From Streptosporangiaceae bacterium NEAU-GS5 (lineage in GTDB: Bacteria > Actinomycetota > Actinomycetes > Streptosporangiales > Streptosporangiaceae), in NCBI GenBank assembly GCA_017592665.1, contig JAGFNW010000003.1, forward strand, positions 310,001 to 374,000: DNA of 64,000 nucleotides, written 5' to 3'. The notes beneath the pieces were generated by a model. The model was not told where the DNA came from and did no database searches. It worked only from the letters and a program-made list of their open reading frames with translations. Position numbers and translations under genes: made by a program. Positions 31,719-40,180 of this stretch are shown here, in pieces. The number at the start of each line of letters is the position of its first letter. Positions within the stretch are counted from its first letter, which is position 1.

Positions 31719-34177
31719 CGGCAATTCTGGCCGTAGTAACTGGTCCAGTAGGTCACTTCGCTTTCGTAGTATTTGTAGATAGCCAGATAGAAGTCGGATA
31801 TCGGCCCGGTTCTGTTGCGATTGGCGAGCCGGGCCCAGAACTGCCGCGCTTCCAGGGCGACACGGAGCCTCCTGAGCGCGGTGGGGCAATCCGCGCTCGG
31901 TCGTTCGCGTAACCCGGGCATGCTTTGGAGATCCAGGAGCTGGGCTGCGTGGAAGGAGGTTCCCAAGGAGATCGACCCCGATACCAGGGTGCCGGAGGTG
32001 CCCGGAGATTTGGCTATCAGGTCGTCCTTTTCGTCATTGTTGATGTCGAAGACGGCGCAGACCGCGTCGTCGACGCATCCGCTGTCGCCGGCCCAAACCT
32101 GGGGCGGCGCGAACGATCCGCCGTTGTTGTGGGCCACCCAGACGGTGCCTTTGAAGTCGCCGCCGGTGACCGGAGACACCGCGTCGGCCCGGCCGTCGCC
32201 GTCAACGTCACCGAGCAGACATTCCTGCCCGACCGGGCAGACCTGATCCGACCACTGCACCGCCGAAGCGAAACCGTGCCCGTCGGACAACAGCACAAAC
32301 ACCTTGCCCGACCCCAGCGCCGTATGGGAATCACGGAAGAAGGCCACCGCATCGGCCATACCGTCGTTGTTCATGTCCGCAAGGCGGCAGATGGAGGCAT
32401 CGAGACACGCGGCGGTCGACCACACGCCCGGATCGGAGAACGCCGAACTCCCTCTGACGGTCATCGCCACGCGCGCCGTCCCGGAGCCGCGGTCGAAGGC
32501 CACGACGTCGGCGGCGCCGTCGCCGGTGACGTCGCCCAGTTCACAATCGATCCCGGAAGGACACAACCCGGTGGCCCACTGCTGGGCCGGCGCGTAGTCC
32601 CCTGGCGAGCTCGGGTTGCCCAGCGACACCATCACATTGCCCTGGGCCCGCACGTAGGTCACCAGGTCCGGCAGTCGGTCGCCGTTGACGTCGTTCTGCT
32701 GGCAGTCGTCCGGATTGTTCAGGCACGCCACCAGAAGCGGGTGCAGTGCGACACGCCGGTCCAGCGGTGTCCAGTCGGTCCAGACGGCCGTTCCGGGATC
32801 GGTCTGAGCCCGGTGCGCCAGTTGCCGTCTCCCGTCGATGAAGGTCTGGCCAACGATCTCGACCCGGCCGTCGGCGTTGGTCTCGGCCGCCAGCGACCCG
32901 CCGACCAAGCCCTGCTGCTCCTGCGTCCAGCCTGTCCAGGTGCTGCTGCCCGGACTGGTCTGCGCCCGCTCGTACATCGTCCCGCCGCCGTTGGCACCGA
33001 TCAGCTCCAGCCGTCCATCGGTGTCGCGGGCCACGGCAATCGAGAAGAGGGTGCCGTCCAGCGGCTGCCACGCCGACCATGAGGTGCTGTTGGGCGCGGT
33101 CTGCCAGCGGTGCCAGATCTGACCGGCGTCGGTGAGGCCGAACAGTTCGATCCGCCCATCGGCGTTGGTGTCGGCCGCCAGCTGACGCATCGTCCCGTCC
33201 AGCGGACTCCATGCACCCATCGTGGTACTGCCCGCACTGACCTGGCTCCGGTACCACACCTGCCCGGAGGCGTTGCTGCCGAACAGCGACACCCGGCCGT
33301 CGGCGTTGCGGGCCGCCGTTATCGCGAACACGATCCCGTCCAGCTGCTGCCACGCCGTCCACGCCGAGCCTGGTGTGGTCTGCCACTGGTGGAACACCCG
33401 CCCAGTGACGTCGGTGCCGAACAGCTCGACCCGGCCGTCGCCGTTGGTCTCGGCCGCCAGCGAATGCATGGAGTCACGGAACGTCGTCAGGGGGCCGAAC
33501 CCGGCACCGGGCGCCGTCTGCCCGCCATGAAACACATGATCGATTTCGTTGCCGTCGGCGAACCCCAGCTCCATCCGGCCGTCGGTGTTGCGTGCCATCG
33601 CCATCGCCGGCATCTGCCCGAACGGTTGCACCGTCACCGACTGCGGGCTGGTGAACATCGATCCGCCGGTGATCGATATCTTGACCTGATACGACGCGGT
33701 GCCGGCCGACGGCGGCGTCACCGTCACCGACCCGCCGTTGCCGAACGTCGTGGCGGGTGCGCCAGGACCAAGCAGCATCGAGGAACTGCCGAAACACCCG
33801 GTCGGGCGGTGCACGCTCCACGTCGCCGTCACCGACTGTCCCAGATTGATCACCGTAGGCGACACCGTGAATGACGAGGTCAGTCCCAAACACGGGTCAG
33901 AACCACCGCCTCCACCGCCGCCTCCACCTCCGCCGCCGCCGGGCGGCAGCGCGAAGGCCGCCGACGCGTCCGACAAGATCACGGCTGCTCCGAGCAGCAC
34001 GGCCAGCAATCCGGCGCACCACCGGCGCGCTCGGGCGCCCCAACGGGCACGTTGTACGTCCACAGCGGTCGGAAGACTCCGCGTCACATCCACAAGAGGG
34101 AAAATGACACCCTCGGCTAAAACACCATCAAGATCAGACTGAAATGGCAGCCGGCCCGGGCTGTCGGGCTGGTTCAT
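31715..34177 (-). CDS. Secreted beta-propeller / FG-GAP repeat protein
   Basis: The protein has a hydrophobic export segment (GLLAVLLGAAVILSDASAAFA), a 13-Gly linker and an Ig/PKD-like domain (FTVSPTVINLGQSVTATWSV). About six propeller-type repeats follow with the pattern ARNxDGRxELFG...WxxWxxLDG, as in PLL-like lectins. Five FG-GAP calcium-binding motifs come next (DVNGDRLPDL, DVTGDGAADV, DMNNDGMADA, DVDGDGRADA, DINNDEKDDL), then a Cys-containing C-terminal helical tail. It is probably an extracellular glycan- or surface-binding protein. ATG 34177 leaves a long N-region before the signal; GTG 34063 would give a conventional signal peptide. Confidence 0.82.
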   Translation of the reverse strand: MNQPDSPGRLPFQSDLDGVLAEGVIFPLVDVTRSLPTAVDVQRARWGARARRWCAGLLAVLLGAAVILSDASAAFALPPGGGGGGGGGGGGGSDPCLGLTSSFTVSPTVINLGQSVTATWSVHRPTGCFGSSSMLLGPGAPATTFGNGGSVTVTPPSAGTASYQVKISITGGSMFTSPQSVTVQPFGQMPAMAMARNTDGRMELGFADGNEIDHVFHGGQTAPGAGFGPLTTFRDSMHSLAAETNGDGRVELFGTDVTGRVFHQWQTTPGSAWTAWQQLDGIVFAITAARNADGRVSLFGSNASGQVWYRSQVSAGSTTMGAWSPLDGTMRQLAADTNADGRIELFGLTDAGQIWHRWQTAPNSTSWSAWQPLDGTLFSIAVARDTDGRLELIGANGGGTMYERAQTSPGSSTWTGWTQEQQGLVGGSLAAETNADGRVEIVGQTFIDGRRQLAHRAQTDPGTAVWTDWTPLDRRVALHPLLVACLNNPDDCQQNDVNGDRLPDLVTYVRAQGNVMVSLGNPSSPGDYAPAQQWATGLCPSGIDCELGDVTGDGAADVVAFDRGSGTARVAMTVRGSSAFSDPGVWSTAACLDASICRLADMNNDGMADAVAFFRDSHTALGSGKVFVLLSDGHGFASAVQWSDQVCPVGQECLLGDVDGDGRADAVSPVTGGDFKGTVWVAHNNGGSFAPPQVWAGDSGCVDDAVCAVFDINNDEKDDLIAKSPGTSGTLVSGSISLGTSFHAAQLLDLQSMPGLRERPSADCPTALRRLRVALEARQFWARLANRNRTGPISDFYLAIYKYYESEVTYWTSYYGQNCR

Positions 34178-34301
34178 TCCGGCTCGCGCGGATCGGTGAG
34201 AATAGCTACAGGTCCCCGAGTGTGGCGACGGTGTGCAGGTATGGGGCGGGTAGCGTGCAGACGGTCGCGCAGGTAGGGCGTCGCCCCTACCGTCGCATGG
34301 T

Positions 34302-35441
34302 ATGCAGACAGTCGATGTACTGGTCGTAGGTGCGGGACTGGCCGGCCTGCGCACAGCCCGTCTGCTGGCGCTACGGGAACTGGATGTGATGGTGGTCGAC
34401 CGCCGCAGATCGCTGTCGACGGGCATCCGCACGACGGGGATCTTCGTACGTCGCACACTCGATGATTTCGATCTGCCGGACCACCTGCTTGGGCCCGGTG
34501 TCCGGGACGTGCTGCTCTATCCGCCGTCGCGGCGGGCACCGATCCGACTCACCAGCGACCGGGACGAGTACCGCGTGGCCGACATGGCCGCCGTCTACGA
34601 GCACGCGCGTCGCGCGGCGGAGTCGGCCGGGGCACGGGTCGTCCTGGGCGTACGGTATGTCGACTCATCGATGGGTTTCGTGCGGTTCACGGGTGCGGAA
34701 CCGGTGACGGCCCGGTTCATCGTCGGGGCCGACGGCGCCCGCTCCCGGGTGGCCCGCGATCTCGGCCTTGATGTCAACCGGCGTTTTCTCGTCGGTGCCG
34801 AGATCGTCCATCCGGTCGCGTCGGGCACCACCATCCCGGCGTTCCACTGCGTGCTGGACCCCCGGATCGCTCCGGGGTACATGGGGTGGGTCATCGACGA
34901 CGGCAGCCATGCCCATGTCGGCGTCGCCGGATATCCGGACGCGATGCGGACCGGCATACGTCATCTGCTGGACGCTTTCGCCGCGGACGCGCCGGGCCGC
35001 GCGGCGCCGGTCGGCCCGGTCGAGCGTCGAGGTGGTCCGATCCCGGTGGGCGGTGTGCTGCGACGACTGGCGTGCCCCGCCGGGCTGCTCGTCGGGGATG
35101 CGGCGGGGGCGGTGTCGCCGCTGACGGCCGGTGGGTTGGACCCCTGCTTACGCATGTCCGAACTGGCCGCGGCGGTCACCGCCGCGTACCTGCGCACTGG
35201 CGATCAACGCATCTTGAGCCGCTACGACGGCGACGCGTTGCGGACCCGGTTCCGAGGCCGGCTGTGGCTCCGCCGCGTGTTCGCCGGCATCCGATCCCGC
35301 GCCGCGGCAGAAGCGGTGGTGACCATACTGCGCAGTCGTGCCGGTCATGCTCTGGCAGCGCGGATCCTATTCGGCGACGGCTCGTTCCCCGATATCAACC
35401 CACAACTCCAGGCCACCCGGCCAGCGGACTCGAACCGCTGA
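34302..35441 (+). CDS. FAD-dependent oxidoreductase (geranylgeranyl-reductase-like)
   Basis: The N-terminal Rossmann motif VLVVGAGLAGLRTARLL and the second FAD motif VGDAAGAVSPLTAGGLD define a group 3 flavin monooxygenase/geranylgeranyl reductase-type protein of 379 residues. The substrate is unknown. The last codons, PADSNR and stop, are encoded by DNA almost identical to the 3' part of tRNA-Ala, so the native C-terminus was probably altered when an element inserted. A TTA codon occurs at 35148. The start ATG 34302 is divergent from the secreted propeller gene. Confidence 0.85.
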   Translation: MQTVDVLVVGAGLAGLRTARLLALRELDVMVVDRRRSLSTGIRTTGIFVRRTLDDFDLPDHLLGPGVRDVLLYPPSRRAPIRLTSDRDEYRVADMAAVYEHARRAAESAGARVVLGVRYVDSSMGFVRFTGAEPVTARFIVGADGARSRVARDLGLDVNRRFLVGAEIVHPVASGTTIPAFHCVLDPRIAPGYMGWVIDDGSHAHVGVAGYPDAMRTGIRHLLDAFAADAPGRAAPVGPVERRGGPIPVGGVLRRLACPAGLLVGDAAGAVSPLTAGGLDPCLRMSELAAAVTAAYLRTGDQRILSRYDGDALRTRFRGRLWLRRVFAGIRSRAAAEAVVTILRSRAGHALAARILFGDGSFPDINPQLQATRPADSNR

Positions 35442-35448
35442 CCCCCTG
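35423..35448. repeat. Duplicated 3' segment of tRNA-Ala (att-like site)
   Basis: This 26-base stretch matches 37164-37189, the T-arm and anticodon-stem part of tRNA-Ala, at 25 of 26 positions and in the same orientation. The similarity continues weakly to the anticodon loop. Direct repeats of a tRNA 3' end are the usual boundaries of tyrosine-integrase elements. The interval between the copies is 1.7 kb. Confidence 0.7.
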
Positions 35449-35656
35449 TAGCAAGGGGGGAGGCAGGCGCCGGTTCCGCGATTTCCAGCCCAGCTCGAAT
35501 GTCTGCTGAGGAGCGGGTGTCGTGGGCTCGTGTGAGGCGCGGTTGCTGTATCGCGCTGCTGTACAGCAAGGTTCCGCCGACGCGGTTCATTGTCCGTGGC
35601 CGTGCACAGTGGTCTGCCGAACACTGGGAATGCCGGCATCAGGGCGGCGCTCTACG

Positions 35657-36586
35657 TCACGGGCAAGAAACGAGTTGCTGGGTTTGCAGGTCGCCGATCT
35701 TGCTCCAGCCGGCGATGGACCGTTTCCAGACGGAGTCGCGTAGCGGTGAGGCGGCGTAAACGGCGCTGTCGTTGCTTGTTCTCACTACGTCGATGTTCGA
35801 ATTACCGATCGGGAAAGGCTGGCCGGTGAGGGGCTCGCCGGAGGTGGTGAACAGATTGCCGTGATCATCGAGCGTGGCCGGGGCGATGCCACCGCCGTCT
35901 CCGACCAGCCAGGTTATTGGGGAGAGCGGCTGGTTCTGCGGCCGTACCCATCCGGCCAAGTTTGGATTCCACACCCACAGATGGTGATCGCCTCCGAGCC
36001 CATAAATGTTGGAGCCGCCGACCACGTAGGTGATGTCTTGGGGAGCGGCCTGGCCGAGGCCCTGCCAGTCCCAGGGCGTGCCCCGGTAGTTGTAGATCGC
36101 GCTGCGGTCTGGGGTGGTGGCGAACAGGCCGAGGCCTCCCCCATACAGCCAGTTCGCCGGGCCGCCGACCTGGGTCCAGTTGAGGCCGGTGCCGGTCCAC
36201 TTCCACACACCGCTGAGGTCGGGCGAAAGGCGGTAGATGGCGTCGTTGGTCACCGCCCACGTGGCGCCGGAGCCGCCGATGCCCTGCCAGTTGAAGGGCG
36301 AGTTGAGGTAGCGCACGATTTCACGCCCGTCGGGGGTGGTGGCGAAAAGACCAAAGCGTCCGCCGTACAGATGGCCCGCCGCGTCACCGATCCTCGTCCA
36401 GGAGGCGCCGTTGTACCGATACACACCCGAGCCACCTGACGTGAGCGCGCACACCGTGGTGCCGTTGACGGCGGAGGCCGGTGCCGCCGGCCCTATCGCC
36501 ATGGTGGCGATCAGGGAGAACAGAGCCGACGAGATTGCGGCGAAACGTGCCCCGCGCCACGACGGCCGGGATGTGACTCTTGACAT
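35657..36586 (-). CDS. Secreted tectonin/beta-propeller-like protein (309 aa)
   Basis: A signal peptide (ARFAAISSALFSLIATMAIG...ASA) is followed by about five repeats of ~45 residues with the pattern GVYRYNGASWTRIG / LYGGRFGLFATTPDG / VWKWTGTGLNWTQVG, typical of tectonin- or tachylectin-like propellers. ATG 36586 has AGGAAAGG upstream. It lies inside the interval bounded by the tRNA-Ala direct repeats, so it is probable cargo of the former element. The role is likely surface or glycan binding; no enzyme motif is seen. Confidence 0.78.
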   Translation of the reverse strand: MSRVTSRPSWRGARFAAISSALFSLIATMAIGPAAPASAVNGTTVCALTSGGSGVYRYNGASWTRIGDAAGHLYGGRFGLFATTPDGREIVRYLNSPFNWQGIGGSGATWAVTNDAIYRLSPDLSGVWKWTGTGLNWTQVGGPANWLYGGGLGLFATTPDRSAIYNYRGTPWDWQGLGQAAPQDITYVVGGSNIYGLGGDHHLWVWNPNLAGWVRPQNQPLSPITWLVGDGGGIAPATLDDHGNLFTTSGEPLTGQPFPIGNSNIDVVRTSNDSAVYAASPLRDSVWKRSIAGWSKIGDLQTQQLVSCP

Positions 36587-36819
36587 GCGAACCTTTCCTG
36601 ACGGCACAGATCCAGACGATGATCCATTTACTTCTGTTGCGTTCCATTCCGTTCCCCTCCCACGCCGCTCGCGGCGGCGCGCAGAAACCCCGGCCGCAGA
36701 CCTGGACGGTCATCCGCGCCGTCCTCGGCGGCCAGTGTCTGGCACCTCGATGACCCGTGTGTGGCGGAGCGATGCGGGCTCGCCAGAGAGGCGTAGTCAG
36801 GCGGTTTCGTCAGGCAGCG

Positions 36820-37106
36820 TGTGGACCCGATATCGCCGGCGCCACGCGGCGCGACTTCCGGAAAGTGCTCGACCGCGCCGGGCTCGACGGCAGGAGTGGG
36901 CACCGCGTGAGCTGCGGCACAGCTTCGTGTCCCTGCTCTCCGACCATGACATCCCGATCGAGGACATCTCGCGCCTGGTCGGCCACTCCAACACGGTGGT
37001 CACCGAGACGGTCTACCGGCATCAGATCAGACCGGTTATCCAGGAAGGCGCGACGGCCATGGACCGCATCTTCCCGGCCGTCGAGGATCGATGGTCACTC
37101 ACTTAG
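36820..37106 (+). pseudogene. Tyrosine integrase remnant, C-terminal and frameshifted
   Basis: One frame reads RRDFRKVLDRAGLDG. After a frameshift near 36886-36892 another reads EWAPRELRHSFVSLLSDHDI, then ISRLVGHSNTVVTETVYRHQ and IRPVIQ...MDRIF. These are the RxxRH box, the LGH-type box and the nucleophile Tyr of a phage/ICE-type tyrosine recombinase of the kind found in streptomycete elements. The N-terminal two-thirds is missing, so it cannot be functional. It sits beside tRNA-Ala, exactly where the integrase of an inserted element would lie. The left boundary is approximate. Confidence 0.75.
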
Positions 37107-37111
37107 ACACT

Positions 37112-37147
37112 CACGCCCCGTTTCCGTGTGATCGGAGACGGGGCGTG
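37112..37147 (-). terminator. Terminator hairpin downstream of tRNA-Ala
   Basis: CACGCCCCGTTTCCG and CGGAGACGGGGCGTG form a 15-bp stem with one G-T pair and a 6-base loop, just beyond the tRNA 3' end on the minus strand. Confidence 0.75.
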
Positions 37148-37152
37148 TGGGC

Positions 37153-37228
37153 TGGTGGAGCCTAGCGGATTCGAACCGCTGACCCCCTGCATGCAAGGCA
37201 GGTGCTCTGCCAACTGAGCTAAGGCCCC
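37153..37228 (-). tRNA. tRNA-Ala (anticodon TGC), CCA encoded
   Basis: On the minus strand the sequence begins GGGGCCT and ends AGGCTCC-A-CCA, a 7-bp acceptor with one G-T pair. The D arm contains AGCTCAGTTGGCAGAGC, the anticodon loop is CTTGCAT (TGC) and the T arm is AGCGGTTCGAATCCGCT. All invariant positions are present. The 3' half served as an integration site. Confidence 0.97.
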
Positions 37229-37245
37229 AATGAGTCGGATCAAGC

Positions 37246-37962
37246 TTACCGGGCGGAGGAGGCAACCTGGTGCGCGTTAACGGCCGTGCCGAGGATCAGG
37301 CCTGGTAGGTCGGCGATGGATTCGATGATGTGGGTGGCGCCGCCGCTGAGGAGGCGGTCGCGGCTGTGCACGCCGGTGAGCACGCCGGCCACGATGGAGG
37401 CGCCGGCGCGGCGGCCGCAGAGCATGTCGCTTTCGGAGTCGCCCGCCACGGCGACGTGGCGTACGTCTTCGAGGCCGAGACGGAGCAGGGCCGTGAGCAC
37501 CATGTCCGGATAGGGCCGGCCACGGCCGGCGTCCTCGGGGCAGACGGCCAGGTCGAGCTTGTCGGACCAGCTGATGCCGCTGAGGACGCGACCGAGGGTG
37601 GAGCGGCTGAAGCCGGTGATGAGGGCGATGCTCACGCCGGAGTCGCGGAGCTTCTCCAGCGCCTCGACGGTGCCCGGCAGCGGGGTGAGCCCCGTCCGCT
37701 CGATGGCGCCCTCGTAGGACCGCTCGAAGGTCAGGTTGGCCGCCTGGGCCTGCGCCTCGTTGCCGGGGAAGATGCCCCGGAAGACGTCGACCTTCGGGCA
37801 GCCCCGGGACCGGTGCACGTGCACCATGGCACGCGCATACGCACTGGTCCCGGGGACGATGCCCTGGGTGGCGATCGCTTCTGCGAACGCCCGCTCGACC
37901 ATGGCGATGTCACCGGTTGTGGTGCCGGCCAGGTCGAGACAGACGAGTTTCACGAACGCCAT
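37246..37962 (-). CDS. HAD-superfamily phosphatase (phosphonatase-like)
   Basis: The 238-residue protein has HAD motif I as CLDLAGTT, motif II around LITGFS, the Lys motif region and motif IV around AVAGDSESDM. The DxAGTT start and large cap domain place it near phosphonoacetaldehyde hydrolases, but the conserved cap Lys of true phosphonatases cannot be confirmed by eye and no phosphonate genes are near. It follows dlw-39 with no gap on the same strand and precedes tRNA-Ala. Confidence 0.88.
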   Translation of the reverse strand: MAFVKLVCLDLAGTTTGDIAMVERAFAEAIATQGIVPGTSAYARAMVHVHRSRGCPKVDVFRGIFPGNEAQAQAANLTFERSYEGAIERTGLTPLPGTVEALEKLRDSGVSIALITGFSRSTLGRVLSGISWSDKLDLAVCPEDAGRGRPYPDMVLTALLRLGLEDVRHVAVAGDSESDMLCGRRAGASIVAGVLTGVHSRDRLLSGGATHIIESIADLPGLILGTAVNAHQVASSAR

Positions 37963-38082
37963 TCAGTTTTCGCTGCCGGTCGCCTCGGTCCAAAGGTCGA
38001 GCTCGGCACGGTTGGCCTGCATCTTGCGCCAGACGAGCAGGCCCCCAAGAGCGACCAGCGCGAGAACAAGCAGCTTCTTCAC
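37963..38082 (-). CDS. DLW-39 family protein (39 aa)
   Basis: The gene reads from GTG 38082: VKKLLVLALVALGGLLVWRK, then MQANRAELDLWTEATGSEN. It has exactly the 39-residue length and the C-terminal DLW motif that name this actinobacterial family. It has one membrane helix and a short acidic tail. In other actinobacteria it lies near gyrA and tRNA-Ile/Ala, matching the tRNA-Ala nearby. The function is unknown. Its stop abuts the HAD gene ATG. Confidence 0.9.
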   Translation of the reverse strand: MKKLLVLALVALGGLLVWRKMQANRAELDLWTEATGSEN

Positions 38083-38295
38083 GGTGTGACCCCACTTCTC
38101 GACGGTCTCACCTGGCCGGGTGAGACACCGCCCGGTAATCAGGGCGACTCACGCGTGTCACCCAACGGTTCTCAGCAGCCTAGCAAGGGATCCGCGCTCA
38201 CCTTCGATTGCGGCCGGAACCGGTCGTTCCGAATATCGTGATATCGACTGCGCTCTTAGCGAATCCCGCGGCCATAAGGGCTCTATCGCACCAGG

Positions 38296-39339
38296 TCAGG
38301 GCCTTCCTAGGCGGCCGCGTGGCTTGAGCCGGGCGGTGGGAAGAGCCGGCGCCGGCAGAGCGGCGCCATCGAACTCGACCGGACCGAATATCCCACTTGG
38401 CTCGATCGTGCCCGATGCGTGTTTCGTTCCAGATGTATCGAATATGGGCGACGTGTCGGGTTCTCGGGAGGATTCCCATTCTTTGCGGAAGGTAAGGATT
38501 TCGTCGTGGGTACGGCCGACGAAGTTCCACCACATGACGATCTCTTCCTCAAAGGGCTCGCCGCCGAGGAGCAGGACGCGGCCCTCTCCGCCCAGCCGCA
38601 GCGACGAACGCCCGATGCCGAGATAGAGCAGCGGCCCCGGCCGCAGGGCCGTGCCGTCGACCTCCACGGCGCCCGACAGGACCAGAGCGGCATGCTCGAA
38701 GCCCTCTTCCAGAGGCAGCGTCGCGGGACCCGACACGAGGATCTCGGCGCCCAGGATGGGCGTGTGAGCGGCCGCGGGAGAGACGGCTCCGTCGAGGGCG
38801 CCCATGATGACGGTCGCCCGCGCGCCGGGGACCTCGACGACGGGCAGGTCGGCGTGGTGGTCGAAGGCGGGGGCCTGGTGCCTGGTCGCGTCGGGCAGTG
38901 CCACCCACAGCTGCACGCCGTGCAGGACCGTGTCCGCCGCGTCCCCTGTGTCCCCCGCGTCCCCCAGGGCCGGCGACTCCTCGGCGTGGGCGATGCCGCG
39001 GCCCGCGGTCATGAGGTTGAGCTGGCCGGGCCGTACGAGCTGATCGCTGCCGAGGCTGTCACGGTGCCGCACCTGACCCTCGACGAGCCAGGTCACGGTC
39101 TGCAGGCCCGTGTGCGGGTGCGGCGCGACGCGCATGGCCTGGCCGGCCGGCCCGTAGTGGTCGGCGAAGCACCACGCGCCGACCATGCGGCGCGCCCGGT
39201 TCGGCAGCGTACGGGTGACCAGCATGCCGCGCGGGCCCCCCAGCGCGACCTCGTGGCCGGTCAGGATGTCACGCGCCGGTCCGCCGCACGGGTCCGCGCC
39301 CGAGAGGGTTTCCTTGGGATCCTGCTCGAGGTTGCTCAC
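38296..39339 (-). CDS. Pirin family protein
   Basis: The 347-residue bicupin has the pirin signature VAPHPHTGLQTVTWLVEG with the metal-ligand His residues, plus TAGRGIAHAEE and a second cupin (GFEHAALVLSGAVEVDG). Bacterial pirins can have quercetinase-like activity or modulate metabolic enzymes; the specific role is unknown. I chose GTG 39339 (SNLEQDPKETLSG); the frame is open far upstream but runs antisense to the neighbouring gene. A ~60-residue C-terminal extension beyond the cupin is present (SREPDTSPIFDTSG...). Confidence 0.9.
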   Translation of the reverse strand: MSNLEQDPKETLSGADPCGGPARDILTGHEVALGGPRGMLVTRTLPNRARRMVGAWCFADHYGPAGQAMRVAPHPHTGLQTVTWLVEGQVRHRDSLGSDQLVRPGQLNLMTAGRGIAHAEESPALGDAGDTGDAADTVLHGVQLWVALPDATRHQAPAFDHHADLPVVEVPGARATVIMGALDGAVSPAAAHTPILGAEILVSGPATLPLEEGFEHAALVLSGAVEVDGTALRPGPLLYLGIGRSSLRLGGEGRVLLLGGEPFEEEIVMWWNFVGRTHDEILTFRKEWESSREPDTSPIFDTSGTKHASGTIEPSGIFGPVEFDGAALPAPALPTARLKPRGRLGRP

Positions 39340-39384
39340 CCAATGACTGTAGGCCGATCCAACATTCGCCCCCAAAATGGGGCT

Positions 39385-40167
39385 ATGCGGCTCTGGCGCA
39401 GAATCGTGCGCGACATCAAAGCCCGGCAGAACGTTGACGCATACGCGGTCGCCCTGGTCGTGTTCGTGTTCGCGTTTCTCGGGCTCATCGGCGACATCCT
39501 GTCCGACGACCTGCGGTGGGCCGCGTTGCTGTCCGGAGTCGGCCTGCTCGTCTATCGCATCACACTGCCCGGAGAGATGGGGACCGGCCAGGCCGCGGAA
39601 TTCCTGCACGACCGGTCGGTGTTCGACGCCGTACCGCCGAGCGCGCTGTTCGGCAGCGCCCGCGACGTGCGGGTGTTCGCGCCGTCGGCGGTCAATCTGC
39701 TGTCTCCGGCGAACTGCGAGATCCTCCGGACCTCCGTGCTGGCCCGGCGCGGCGGATCGCTGCGGGTGATCATTCTCGACCCGGCCGAGGAGGACGCCGT
39801 ACGGATCGCCGCGCGGCAACTGGACGAATCCGTGGAATTCCAGGTGCAGCCGCTGCCCGCGGCGCTGGATATCACGCTCGGCCGGCTCGGCCTGATGAGC
39901 AAATGGAAGACGGAAGGGACCATCGAATATCGGCTGTTTCCCTACAACCCGGGATACAGCCTCGTGCTGATCGACCCGGACAGCCCGCATGGCCGGATCA
40001 TCGTCGAATTCCACGCCTACCGAAATCGGTCGACCCTCTCCCGGATGCATCTGGAGCTCACCCGCGAGCGCAACGAGCGCTGGTACGCCTATTGGGTGGA
40101 GCAGTTCACCTACCTCTGGGAGGCGGCCGCCAAACCGGAGCTGCGCCGCGCCCCGGCCGAGTTTTGA
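39385..40167 (+). CDS. Membrane-anchored protein of unknown function (260 aa)
   Basis: Two N-terminal membrane helices (VDAYAVALVVFVFAFLGLIG and LRWAALLSGVGLLVYRI) are followed by a cytoplasmic domain with DVRVFAPSAVNLLS, LRVIILDPAEED and LVLIDPDSPHGRIIVEFHAY. This resembles the phospholipase-D-like or DUF5919-type domains of signalling systems, but no HKD motif is seen. It is the first gene of a four-gene plus-strand run with the methyltransferase, NUDIX and PAP2-like genes. A small hairpin (GCCCC...GGGGC) lies just before the start. Not otherwise recognised. Confidence 0.72.
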   Translation: MRLWRRIVRDIKARQNVDAYAVALVVFVFAFLGLIGDILSDDLRWAALLSGVGLLVYRITLPGEMGTGQAAEFLHDRSVFDAVPPSALFGSARDVRVFAPSAVNLLSPANCEILRTSVLARRGGSLRVIILDPAEEDAVRIAARQLDESVEFQVQPLPAALDITLGRLGLMSKWKTEGTIEYRLFPYNPGYSLVLIDPDSPHGRIIVEFHAYRNRSTLSRMHLELTRERNERWYAYWVEQFTYLWEAAAKPELRRAPAEF

Positions 40168-40180
40168 GCAGACTTGGGTT

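Noticed and set aside
35499-35759. 86-residue plus-strand ORF in the element scar
   Set aside because: It overlaps the end of the secreted propeller gene antisense and has no RBS or family features.
37246-37962. Phosphonatase (phnX) assignment
   Set aside because: Only the DxAGTT motif supports it. The cap Lys is not confirmed and no phosphonate genes are near, so I kept the general HAD call.
38120-38626. 168-residue plus-strand ORF
   Set aside because: It runs antisense to the pirin gene and has low-complexity Ser/Arg composition.
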